From CAHJWO01 sp964245885 (GTDB taxonomy: Bacteria > Verrucomicrobiota > Verrucomicrobiia > Chthoniobacterales > SZAS-18), in contig CAXTOX010000058.1 in NCBI GenBank assembly GCA_964245885.1, positions 1-23,409 of the forward strand: 23,409 nucleotides of DNA. Reading direction: 5' to 3'. Below are positions 1-7,900 of the stretch, one piece after another. Below the pieces are notes generated by a model that was given only the letters and a program-made list of their open reading frames with translations, did not search any database and was not told the origin of the DNA. Position 1 is the stretch's first letter, and each line of letters starts with the position of its first letter. The translations under genes and the position numbers were made by a program.

Positions 1-69
1 CATGCCGCCAGCTTGCCAGCCAGTCGTGGCTCAATCAAGCGAACTATGCTCTAGCAGCAGATTAAGGAT

Positions 70-1059
70 GTGACCGCCGACACTTTCATCAACTGGCGAG
101 CAAGGCAGCGAGTCGCTCCCAAAACCTTGAACGAGTACCTTGATGCTTGTAACGCATTCTTCAAGTGGATGGAACGAATCGAGCGCATCACGCTCAATCC
201 GTTGCGGAAGGTGGGGAAGGTTGATACTCGCGGGGAAGAAGTGCGTAAACGGCGCGCCTTCACGGACGTTGAAGTAAGCCGTCTCTTGGCTGTTGCTGGC
301 GACCATAAAGCGGCCTATTTGACCGCGCTTTTCACCGGATTGCGGCGCAACGAACTGAAGGCTTTGGAGTGGAGCGACGTTTTCCTTGATGATCCGAAGC
401 CATACTTATCCGCACGAGCTTCCACGACCAAAAACAAGCGGCAGGCTACCATTCGCTTGCACGAACAGGTTGTGGCCGAACTTCGTACCATCAAACCGTC
501 CGGCAGTTTGGATGGCAGGAAGGTTTTCGCCGGTTCATGTCTGCCGGGCATGTGGGCTTTCAAAACCGATTTGCAGCGGGCGGGGATTGTCTACGCTGAT
601 GCACAGGGCAGGAAAGCTGACTTCCACGCATTACGCTACACCTTCGCAACGAACCTCTCCAAAGCAGGCATTTTGCCCCGCGAAGCGATGGAACTGCTCC
701 GTCACAGCGACATGCGCCTGACGATGAAGACGTACACCGATGCCGGTCTACTTTTGACGGGGGAAGCGGTTGCCAAGCTGCCGTCTTACGTCACCCCAGA
801 CGGGCAAATCCTTGTGGGGCCGATAGCTGCGGTCACTGACACACAAATACGCACACAAACCCCAGTCTCAGGCGATCATAATCTGGCACAGCATGGCACA
901 CGGATGTCCGTTGATTTTGATTCGGAAGCCCCTCAAAATGAGGATGCAAGGCACAGTTTGGCACTATCTGGCACAGATAGGCAAAATGCCAAAAATGGCT
1001 CCAGCGGTAGGATTCGAACCTACGACCAGGCGATTAACAGTCGCCCGCTCTACCACTGA
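70..1059 (+). CDS. Tyrosine recombinase (phage/island integrase), N-terminus incomplete
   Basis: Site-specific recombinase that would integrate or excise the element lying to the left of the window. Seen: a core-binding segment (residues 1-45, APKTLNEYLDACNAFFKW), then a catalytic domain with every expected residue: R92 in TGLRRNEL, the beta-hairpin Lys near 121 (TTKNK), H186 and R189 in HALRY, H212 in LRHSD, and nucleophile Y222 in KTYTD. The last 20 or so residues (SSGRIRTYDQ...) are the antisense of tRNA-Asn, as expected for an integrase next to its attachment site. The frame is closed upstream by a TAG at 52-54, and the GTG at 70 has no usable Shine-Dalgarno. Relatives have about 60-80 more residues, so the 5' end is probably lost to a frameshift or nonsense mutation, or the gene is a relic. 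The family call is firm; whether it is functional is unknown. Confidence 0.88.
   Translation: MTADTFINWRARQRVAPKTLNEYLDACNAFFKWMERIERITLNPLRKVGKVDTRGEEVRKRRAFTDVEVSRLLAVAGDHKAAYLTALFTGLRRNELKALEWSDVFLDDPKPYLSARASTTKNKRQATIRLHEQVVAELRTIKPSGSLDGRKVFAGSCLPGMWAFKTDLQRAGIVYADAQGRKADFHALRYTFATNLSKAGILPREAMELLRHSDMRLTMKTYTDAGLLLTGEAVAKLPSYVTPDGQILVGPIAAVTDTQIRTQTPVSGDHNLAQHGTRMSVDFDSEAPQNEDARHSLALSGTDRQNAKNGSSGRIRTYDQAINSRPLYH
884..975. repeat. Phased TGGCAC(A) heptamer repeats, candidate arm-type integrase sites
   Basis: Five copies of a TGGCACA-like heptamer lie at 884-890, 894-900, 949-955 (AGGCACA), 959-965 (TGGCACT) and 969-975. Within each group the spacing is exactly 10 bp, one helical turn, and the two groups are 55 bp apart. 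They sit inside the integrase C-terminal coding region, 20-110 bp from the tRNA-Asn 3' end. Same-orientation, helically phased short repeats beside an att core are typical of integrase arm-type or excisionase sites. The repeats are seen directly; their role is inferred. Confidence 0.55.
996..1059. other. Attachment-site junction in the tRNA-Asn 3' half
   Basis: The integrase reading frame crosses the tRNA-Asn gene on the opposite strand and ends inside it (stop at 1057-1059). Tyrosine integrases commonly use the T-loop/acceptor end of a tRNA as att core, so the crossover is probably within about 996-1040. The second att copy would lie outside the window on the left, so only one junction can be seen and the core length cannot be measured here. 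Confidence 0.55.
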
Positions 1060-1070
1060 GCTACGCTGGA
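996..1070 (-). tRNA. tRNA-Asn(GTT)
   Basis: Read on the minus strand, the acceptor stem TCCAGCG pairs with CGCTGGA, followed by discriminator G and an encoded CCA (996-998). The anticodon arm is GGCGA-CTGTTAA-TCGCC, giving anticodon GTT. The D arm (GCTCAGTGGTAGAGC) and T arm (TTCGAATC loop) are intact. It encodes CCA, whereas the Ser and Val tRNAs in this window do not. That fits the 3' end having been rebuilt by the integrated element. Confidence 0.96.
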
Positions 1071-1376
1071 AGACGAGCTGAGATGAGCCGACTTCGCAAC
1101 GCGGCCGAACCCTCAACAACAATTCTCCAGATAATTGCATCGCCGTTGTGGGCACGCAAGAGGAAATTCTGCCGTGTCAAAGGCCGGACACATTGAGATG
1201 CCCTCGGCAGTCAGGCTCACGGTCTTGGCAACGTGCTTGAGCGCGGCCAAACAAGCTCCGTGCGCTCTCGCTGCCACCCTTCCATCCGGGTGGAATCAAA
1301 CCTGACAGAACCCGTTGTCCCGAAACGTTTTTACTGAAGGTGGCATCCTCGCGGAGGCGACCTGAGAGGCCCTTTA
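1071..1376. other. Intergenic region, no gene seen
   Basis: About 306 bp between tRNA-Asn and the end of the HMBD-protein gene. Both flanking genes are on the minus strand, so it should hold the tRNA promoter and the end of the metal-binding operon. A 6-bp-stem hairpin (CCACCC...GGGTGG, 1273-1292) is present but has no T-run, so it is not a convincing terminator. Short frames here have no recognisable protein character. Confidence 0.6.
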
Positions 1377-2729
1377 TCACGGCGCAACGTCGATGCCGAA
1401 CGGAACAAAAATCATCTTTCCGTCGACCTGCACCTGACAATACAGCCGCAAAAAACCACCCTTGGGCGGAAAGAACGCAAAGTTCAGGACCGGCCCTCCG
1501 CGCAACGTTGCGTCCAAAAGTTCCGGCCCGGTCGGGTGGAGATGCACGACGGTCTGGCCGTCATCGTAGAAACCGACCAGATGCGCAAAGGAGTTCATCA
1601 CCGGCTCCAAAGCTGCGAAAAACTCGCCGCCCGGCTTCCGAATCAGGATCTGCAATGCACACGTCTGCTTTGCCCGTGGCGGCAACCGGTCAGGCATTTC
1701 GGTGGTCAGTTGAAAATCCAATCCGCCGGCTTCCGCGTGAAACGTGCTTTGGTGACTCACGCGCGGCCGTTCCGGCCGCGGTGATCCGTCTGCGGCAGGC
1801 AGGTCGACCGGGACATATTCCTGGATGCCGGTCACCGCTGGCACCACGTCGGCATAGACCCGGTACGGCCGGGTATTTGCAGGCATGAAGGTAAATTCAT
1901 ACTCTCCAGGCGGGCCGGTCGGGGTCGGATGTTCGTGGTGATAATCCTCCAATGCGGAATCAACGATGAGGAGGTGAATCCGTTGCGTGTGCGCCACCAG
2001 CAAATCGGCTGAGCCAACGGGTGAACCGTCTCGCATTGTCAGCCGCACCTTCACGCGTGTTTGCCTCCCGGCCTGCGGCGGGACATCGCACTCCGCCGTC
2101 ATACGCAGCAATGGATCACCCGGAGGAGCAACGTACACAAAACTGTATGGAATTCGTCTCGGCGTAAGCGCCATGCCGCATTTGGGGCAAAACGCTTTGC
2201 CGTCCAGGCTGACCGTCTCAGGGTGCATCGGGCAGAAGAAAACGTCTGCACCGACTGTTTTTGGGTCGGTCCCCTGCGCAAGGGCGTCGAGCGTGGCATG
2301 CACTTTGTCCAACGCCGTGCCGATGCTGGCGTGGTCCCCGGCGACGCACGCCTGCGCGAGCGAGTGAAACGACGAACCCACGCGCATCGTGGCAGCGGCG
2401 ACTTCCTTCTGCCGAGGCGTGCCGTCCGCCAGACGCGCGAGCGTCCGCAACGCCGGGCTGCACAGCGACGCCTGGTCGGGCACCTCGACGAGACGATCCT
2501 CGTGGATGAGCCTCCCGACGTTCTCCACCGCGAGCCGCAAAACGTTCCATGCTTCCGGCGCGGACTCCGGATTCAGAACACTGTCGGGGACGGGAACATG
2601 GGCCTGCGCTGCCGACGGTGACGAGAGAAAGACTGTGCAAACCAGGAGCAGCGCGCCAACCCATCCAGCGGACGGAGGCTTGCGCGCAAGAACACCGCTC
2701 CACCAACCGTCAGCGCACCACAACGTCAT
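1377..2729 (-). CDS. Secreted heavy-metal-binding-domain (HMBD) protein
   Basis: A 450-residue exported protein. Residues 20-43 form a hydrophobic signal sequence ending in SAAQAH, after a possibly over-long N-terminus (a TTG at codon 3 is another start). Residues 45-155 are mostly helical. An HMBD-type motif follows, with CPMHP at 166-170 and CPKCGM at 181-186; in this family the motif binds soft or transition metals such as Cu, Ag or Zn. The C-terminal half has two beta-sandwich-like modules, each with a His-rich signature (HHEHP at 264-268, HLHP at 396-399), as in other secreted HMBD proteins. The ATG lies 20 bp inside the upstream pseudopilin-like gene, so it is probably translationally coupled as last gene of the DUF1800 operon. 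Metal identity and role are inferred. Confidence 0.85.
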   Translation of the reverse strand: MTLWCADGWWSGVLARKPPSAGWVGALLLVCTVFLSSPSAAQAHVPVPDSVLNPESAPEAWNVLRLAVENVGRLIHEDRLVEVPDQASLCSPALRTLARLADGTPRQKEVAAATMRVGSSFHSLAQACVAGDHASIGTALDKVHATLDALAQGTDPKTVGADVFFCPMHPETVSLDGKAFCPKCGMALTPRRIPYSFVYVAPPGDPLLRMTAECDVPPQAGRQTRVKVRLTMRDGSPVGSADLLVAHTQRIHLLIVDSALEDYHHEHPTPTGPPGEYEFTFMPANTRPYRVYADVVPAVTGIQEYVPVDLPAADGSPRPERPRVSHQSTFHAEAGGLDFQLTTEMPDRLPPRAKQTCALQILIRKPGGEFFAALEPVMNSFAHLVGFYDDGQTVVHLHPTGPELLDATLRGGPVLNFAFFPPKGGFLRLYCQVQVDGKMIFVPFGIDVAP

Positions 2730-3321
2730 CGGCGGTTCCCATCACTTTGTCCGGACCAGCGGAGTGAATTTCCATCACGTCCCTGCTCAGCTGATGAAAG
2801 AAATATGGCGTGCCCCACTCGTCGACCAACTCGCCCTTGGCGTTCAGGTTCACACCCTCCGGCGGGCCGAGCACCGCCTGGCGCGCGTTCTTGCCCATGA
2901 TGGAGGTCATGATCTCGGCGTTGGTGCCGACGGGATTTTCACCGTTCAAAGTATGGTAATCCGTCACCATGCGCCGGACTTTGATCGCGTTGATCGACGC
3001 GGAGTCGGAACGTGCCATGGTCGGATCAAGAGAAGGCAACGGCGGCGCCGTTTGTTGGGTGGGAGCAAACGAAGGTGCAGATGGAGCCACCGGCGTCATC
3101 GCGACGCTTTGCGAAGGCGGCGTCGCGCTGGTCGCGGCTAAGGCCGAAGCGGCGGGCGATGACTCGGCACTCGTGCCAGACGTGGACGGCGAATGCTCCG
3201 AGACGGTTTGGCTAGGTACCTTGACTTCCGGCGGAGGGACGTGCGGCCGCAACAGCAGCCAGCCAAACAACGCCGCCACAAACAACGCGCCGACGATGGC
3301 GACGATCCTTGGCGAACTCAT
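2710..3321 (-). CDS. Membrane-anchored pseudopilin-like (GspG C-terminal type) protein
   Basis: A 203-residue protein with one N-terminal membrane helix (residues 6-24), a long Pro/Ser/Ala/Thr-rich linker (about 28-105), and a compact C-terminal domain. The domain contains DEWGTPYFFHQ and ends in AGPDKVMGTADDVV. That WGTPY...GPDxxxGTxDD pattern is the calcium-binding C-terminal signature of type II secretion major pseudopilins (GspG). The usual G/F-E prepilin cleavage site is not visible, so it is probably not an assembled pseudopilin but a membrane-tethered domain on the periplasmic side. It starts 9 bp after the DUF1501 stop and overlaps the HMBD gene by 20 bp. Operon membership is strong; the function is unknown. 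Confidence 0.75.
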   Translation of the reverse strand: MSSPRIVAIVGALFVAALFGWLLLRPHVPPPEVKVPSQTVSEHSPSTSGTSAESSPAASALAATSATPPSQSVAMTPVAPSAPSFAPTQQTAPPLPSLDPTMARSDSASINAIKVRRMVTDYHTLNGENPVGTNAEIMTSIMGKNARQAVLGPPEGVNLNAKGELVDEWGTPYFFHQLSRDVMEIHSAGPDKVMGTADDVVVR

Positions 3322-3330
3322 CTCACGAGA

Positions 3331-4899
3331 TCAGAGGAAACCCAGGTACGGGCTTGCAAAGCGTCCGAGGTTGGGAAACACCGTCGGCATGTGTGTGCTA
3401 TCCACACCGAACCATTTCGCCATCGTCGCGGCATATTGATCAACCGCCGTCGTCGGGATCCATCGACCCGTGCTGGTGTCATCCGGGCCACCCACGGTCA
3501 GCGTCGGCCACTTGCCATAAGTGCGCTGGCCCTGCACGGCACCGCCGATGACCATGTGGTGACTACCCCAGCCGTGATCGCTGCCGAGGCTGTTGCTCGG
3601 GAACGTCCGGCCGAAATCGCTCACCGTGAAAGAGGTCACGCGCTGGTCGAACGCCGCGTCGCCGTACGTCGTGCCGATCTGCGTCATCGCGTTCTGGAAC
3701 GCGTTGACGCTCTGGCTCAGCTCGGCGAAGAGGTTGGCCTGCGCGCCGATAATCACCTTGGCGTTGTTGATCGTGGTCGAGCCGGCGTTGCTCGTCTGGC
3801 CGGTGTGCAGGTCGTAGCCGCCCACCTGCACGAAGAAGATTTGCCGTTTCATCCCCAAGCCCGGTTTCGCGGCACCCGCCGAGCGGTAGCCTGCCTCGAT
3901 CACCTTGGCGACCATCTTCAACTGCGACATCAGGCTGGAGTTGAACGATCCGCCGCCGTTGGGCACGTTGATCGTCGTCGGGAACAGGCTGTCGAAGGTC
4001 GTTGAGGTCACCTGGGAGTTGCTAATCGCCGTCGTCAATCCGCTGCCGCTGGCGAGCGCGTGCTCCAGAGCCAGCGAATAGTTGGAGGTCAGCATGTTTT
4101 GCTGCACGGCGTCAATGCCGAGGATATTGTTCAGCGTCGCCGTGCGCGCGGCCTGCGCGGCGCTCGGGCCGAGCGCGGAGTTGAGCGACACCACGCCGCC
4201 GCTCGACACGGAATACTGCTGCACCGTGCCGCCGACCTCGAAGGTGTTCGACCCCGCGAGGGTCACGCACATCGAGAGCACGGACGTGTTGCCGTTGTGC
4301 GGGTTGTAGGTGTCGAGCAGGTCCGCGCAACGTCCGCCCCAGCCGGTCGCCGGCGGTTGGTCGGGGATCGAGGTCTGCCACTGCACCTGCTGGTCGGCGT
4401 GGGAGAAAAGCTGCGGCGGCAGTGGGACCGAATTTGCCGCGTACTGCGCTTTGGTCACCGGGTAGACGAGCGTGCCGACGTTGAAGACCGGGGCCATTTT
4501 CCCGGCGTTGAAGAGCGCCTGCAGTTCCGGACACGCGGGATGGACGCCGTAGGTGTGACCGTCACTGCCGAGCGAGTTCAACGCAAGGGCCGTCGCACCG
4601 CTGCCGTCCGCGTTGGGGATGGCGAGGACGGGCGTGCGGATCGTCGCGTAGTTCGCGTATTCTGAGGCGAGGGTGGGGATGAAGAGGTTGTTCGAGTCGT
4701 TGCCGCCGTTGAGGAAGATGCACACCAGCGCCTTGTAGTCGGAGATGCCGGAAGACTGAGCCATCGCGGCGTTGATGAAGCGCAGGTCGCGGATCGTGTT
4801 CGTCAACGCCGCGGTGCCGACCGCCGCGCAGAGCGCTTGACGGATGAACGTGCGCCGCGTGGTCGGCGCGCCGAGGCTGGAAAATTTGTCGTTTCGCAT
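3331..4899 (-). CDS. Tat-exported DUF1501 protein
   Basis: A 522-residue protein of the DUF1501 family, distantly related to the alkaline phosphatase/sulfatase superfamily. The N-terminus has a twin-arginine motif (TRRTFIR, R15-R16) followed by a hydrophobic stretch, so export in folded form is expected. Family marks include LVCIFLNGGNDSNN near residue 60, QVGGYDLHTGQ in the middle, and the metal-site-like SDFGRTFPSN then GSDHGWGSHHM near residue 430. Length is normal and there is no frameshift. It begins 18 bp after the DUF1800 gene. DUF1800-DUF1501 adjacency is widespread in Planctomycetota and Verrucomicrobiota, but the reaction is not known. ATG at 4897-4899 is chosen because it places the Tat motif correctly. 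Confidence 0.92.
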   Translation of the reverse strand: MRNDKFSSLGAPTTRRTFIRQALCAAVGTAALTNTIRDLRFINAAMAQSSGISDYKALVCIFLNGGNDSNNLFIPTLASEYANYATIRTPVLAIPNADGSGATALALNSLGSDGHTYGVHPACPELQALFNAGKMAPVFNVGTLVYPVTKAQYAANSVPLPPQLFSHADQQVQWQTSIPDQPPATGWGGRCADLLDTYNPHNGNTSVLSMCVTLAGSNTFEVGGTVQQYSVSSGGVVSLNSALGPSAAQAARTATLNNILGIDAVQQNMLTSNYSLALEHALASGSGLTTAISNSQVTSTTFDSLFPTTINVPNGGGSFNSSLMSQLKMVAKVIEAGYRSAGAAKPGLGMKRQIFFVQVGGYDLHTGQTSNAGSTTINNAKVIIGAQANLFAELSQSVNAFQNAMTQIGTTYGDAAFDQRVTSFTVSDFGRTFPSNSLGSDHGWGSHHMVIGGAVQGQRTYGKWPTLTVGGPDDTSTGRWIPTTAVDQYAATMAKWFGVDSTHMPTVFPNLGRFASPYLGFL

Positions 4900-4917
4900 G
4901 GACGGGAATAGGTCAGG

Positions 4918-7900
4918 TCACTGCTGCACGGCGTACTCGGGAGAAGCGAGGATCAACTGCACGACCGCCCGCACCCGGTCGCGCGCGCTCGTCGTCGGCA
5001 GGCTAGGCGCGGCGGGCGGCGCGGTGGTCGTGCCGGTCGCGGTCTGTGTCGGCGGGAAGTACGTCGTGTTGTTGACGAAGCCGAGGATGGCGTTCTTCGT
5101 GCCCGTCGTGAGCGTGCCGCCGGTTAGCAGGTCGCCGAGCTTGTTGATGAGCGCGGCCGTGTCCACTGTGGTTGTCGTCACGGCGGTGACCCTCGTGCCG
5201 CTCGTGGTGGACGTGGTGTTCACCGTGACGTACGGCGCGGCCAGGTACGCGTTCAGGTCGAGGTTCAGCGCGCCGCTCTTGAAATTGCACAATCCGCTGG
5301 TGTTGCCGGAGGAGAGCACGGTCGAGTTGATCGTGTTCGTCAGCGTCATGATGTTCGAGTCGGTCGTCAACTGGAACTCGGGCGTCGTGACGCTGTTCGC
5401 CGCCAGCGTGCCGGGATACTGGTAGTCCGGGTAGAAGAAATTGAACACCGTCGGCGCGTCCAGAGGGGACTGCACGGTCAGCGCGTTGGTGTTGCCCATG
5501 TCGAACTTGCTGCCCGGCAGCGCGACGTTCCCCGAGCGGGTGAGCGGCGGCACGGTGAGCGGGTAGGCCGTGACCGTGCCGACGCTGGTCTCGGCGGTGT
5601 ACTTCGTGGAGGTCGCCACCGTGAAGTGCCGTTCGTCGATCACGCTCGCGACCGTCCACTCCGAGTCGGTCAACTGCCTGCCCGCCGACCACGTCAGCCA
5701 GATCCGGTCGCCGACGTTCACGTTGGCGTTGGTGTAGGCCGCGATCGTGATCGTGCTGGCCGTCGAGCCGCCCGGATTCGTGATCGTGTCCAACGCGGTG
5801 AACTTCGGCAAGATCACGATGCCGCTGACCGCGGTCGCCGGAGCCGCGCCGGTGGTCGTGACCGTGAACGAACCGGTCGTCGGCACGGTGGCGACCGTGT
5901 AGATGCCGTCCGTCTCCGTACCGCCGGTGGCCGTGACGAACTTCAGGTACACCTCGCCGTTCACCGCAGGGCCGCCGGTGTTGACCGTGATGGTGTTCGA
6001 CCCGGCGGCCTGCGTGTAGGTGACGCTGGCCACGCTCTGCGCGCTGACGGTCAACGAGGTCGCCGAAGGCACCGCCGACACGTAGTAGTTGCCCGTGGTT
6101 GGGTTGTTAGCCGGCGTCGCGCCGTTGTTCACGCTGAAGTCCAGCCACACGTAGTCGCCCGCGCTGAAGTGGTGCGGGTTGGCGGTGTTGATCGTCATGG
6201 CGACCGCGCCGGACTGGGTGAACGACCCCGCGTTATCGGAGGCGAGGAACGTCCGTCCCGGCCCGGTGATGCGCAGGAGAGGCTCACGCTGCTTGCCCGT
6301 CGTCGTGGACGCCAGGGCCGCCGAGACGTTGCGCGCCTCGCCGTCGAGGAGGATGGTCTTGACCACCGCGGTCATGTTGCCGCGGACGTGGCTGGAGGTG
6401 CCGTCGTCGTCGAAAACGGTCACCACGCGCTGGAGGTAGCCCGGTGATGGGTTGCTCTCGACGAGGCGCTGGATCAACTGGCGGCAAATGTACGGGCCGA
6501 CGTTGGGATGGTTGAAGATGTTGTCCAGTGCGCCGTCCAGATCACCGAGGCAATAGCTGTCGTACGCGGCGGTGGTCGTGTCGGCCTGCGAGCCGCTCAC
6601 CGCCGACGCGGTCATGCTGTACCCGACGGCGGCGGGGAGAACCACATGGTTCAGCAAGGTCTTGGGGCCGAGTTCATGGTAGTTTTTAACCATCGTCATC
6701 GGATTCATCCAATCGACCGCCGGATAGAAGCTCGTCGGCAACTGCCCGCTGGACTGTGACGCTTGGTGCCACGTCCAACCGGTGAGCACCCGCGCGACGC
6801 CGTTGGTGATGGTGCTCTGGGTGTACGTCGGCACGGGGTTGCCGGAGGAGTCGAGCACGAGGGAGCCGTCGGGCCACAGCCGGTTCAACCCGACCGAGAA
6901 AAGCTGCATGATCTCGCGGGCATAGTTCTCGTTGGGATGGTAGCCGGTGGCGAGGTTGCCCTTTTGGTTGCCCTGCATGTTCAGCCAGTAACCCATGATC
7001 GGATGAAGCGTCGCGGCCTTGAGCGTGTCGCGGAAGTTGCCGAACGCATCGTCGGCGAGCAGATCGTAGTACGAGGCCAGCCCGACCGGGTTGCCAGCGA
7101 GGGTGCCGTTCGTGTCGGAGACGACCAGGATCTCGCTCAGGGCAAAGGCGACGCGCTGCCGGAGCTGATCCTGCCCGGTGATGGCCTCGTGCCACCAGGC
7201 GTTGTCCACGGGCGAGGCGTTGAGGAAGGCGCTGGCCGTCAGGGCAAGCTGCTGCTGCACGTTCGGCACGAGGTGGTTGGCGGGGAGCGCGAGTTGCGCG
7301 TTGATCCAGGCGGCGTAGCCGTTGGCCTTGACGTACGCCACGTCGGCCGGCGACGCACCGAACGCGGCCTGGTTGAGGAAGCGCGCCGCCCCGGCGTCGG
7401 TGCCGCTGTCGTCGGTGTAGCCGGGATCGGCCACGGGCACCGGCGCGGTCTGCGAGCCGTTGATCGCGGCGAGGAAGCCGCGGATTTCGCCGTTGGGATA
7501 GTTGACCGTGTGGGCGTTGAAATACAGCCGGCCCTGTTTGAGCGCGGTGACGATGTCGGACGCGGAGTAGGCTCCGGCGACGACGATGTTCCAGATGTAG
7601 CCGCCGTCGGCGGTTTTCAGTTCCGGGTGAAACTTGTCCACGTCGTCGAGGTCGAAGACGATGGGGCCGCTGCCCGTGGCGTCGGGTGCGAGGTGGATAT
7701 GGTAGGCGGTGCGCGGCGAGGACAGACCGTTGTAGTTGAAGTGCAGGATCGCCTGGGTGTTGCCCGGTGCGACCCGCAGATTTGCNNNNNNNNNNCGAGC
7801 CGGTCGCGGTGCTGGAAGCCACGCCTTGTGGCGAAAGGTTGGTGACGTAGAGCGCGCTACCGTCCGAGGCGGCGTTGACCGGGAAATCGTAGGTGCCGAG

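Noticed and set aside
1273..1292. Hairpin CCACCC...GGGTGG as terminator of the HMBD operon
   Set aside because: The stem is only 6 bp and no T-run follows on either strand.
1177..1440. An 87-codon minus-strand frame downstream of the HMBD gene
   Set aside because: It overlaps the HMBD gene end out of frame and has random-looking composition.
3193..4005. Long plus-strand reading frames (3193-4005, 5626-6447, 6763-7845, 8006-9580) antisense to the DUF1501/DUF1800 genes
   Set aside because: They are Arg/Gly/Val-rich shadows of high-GC coding on the other strand, with no domain marks, and two run through N-gaps.
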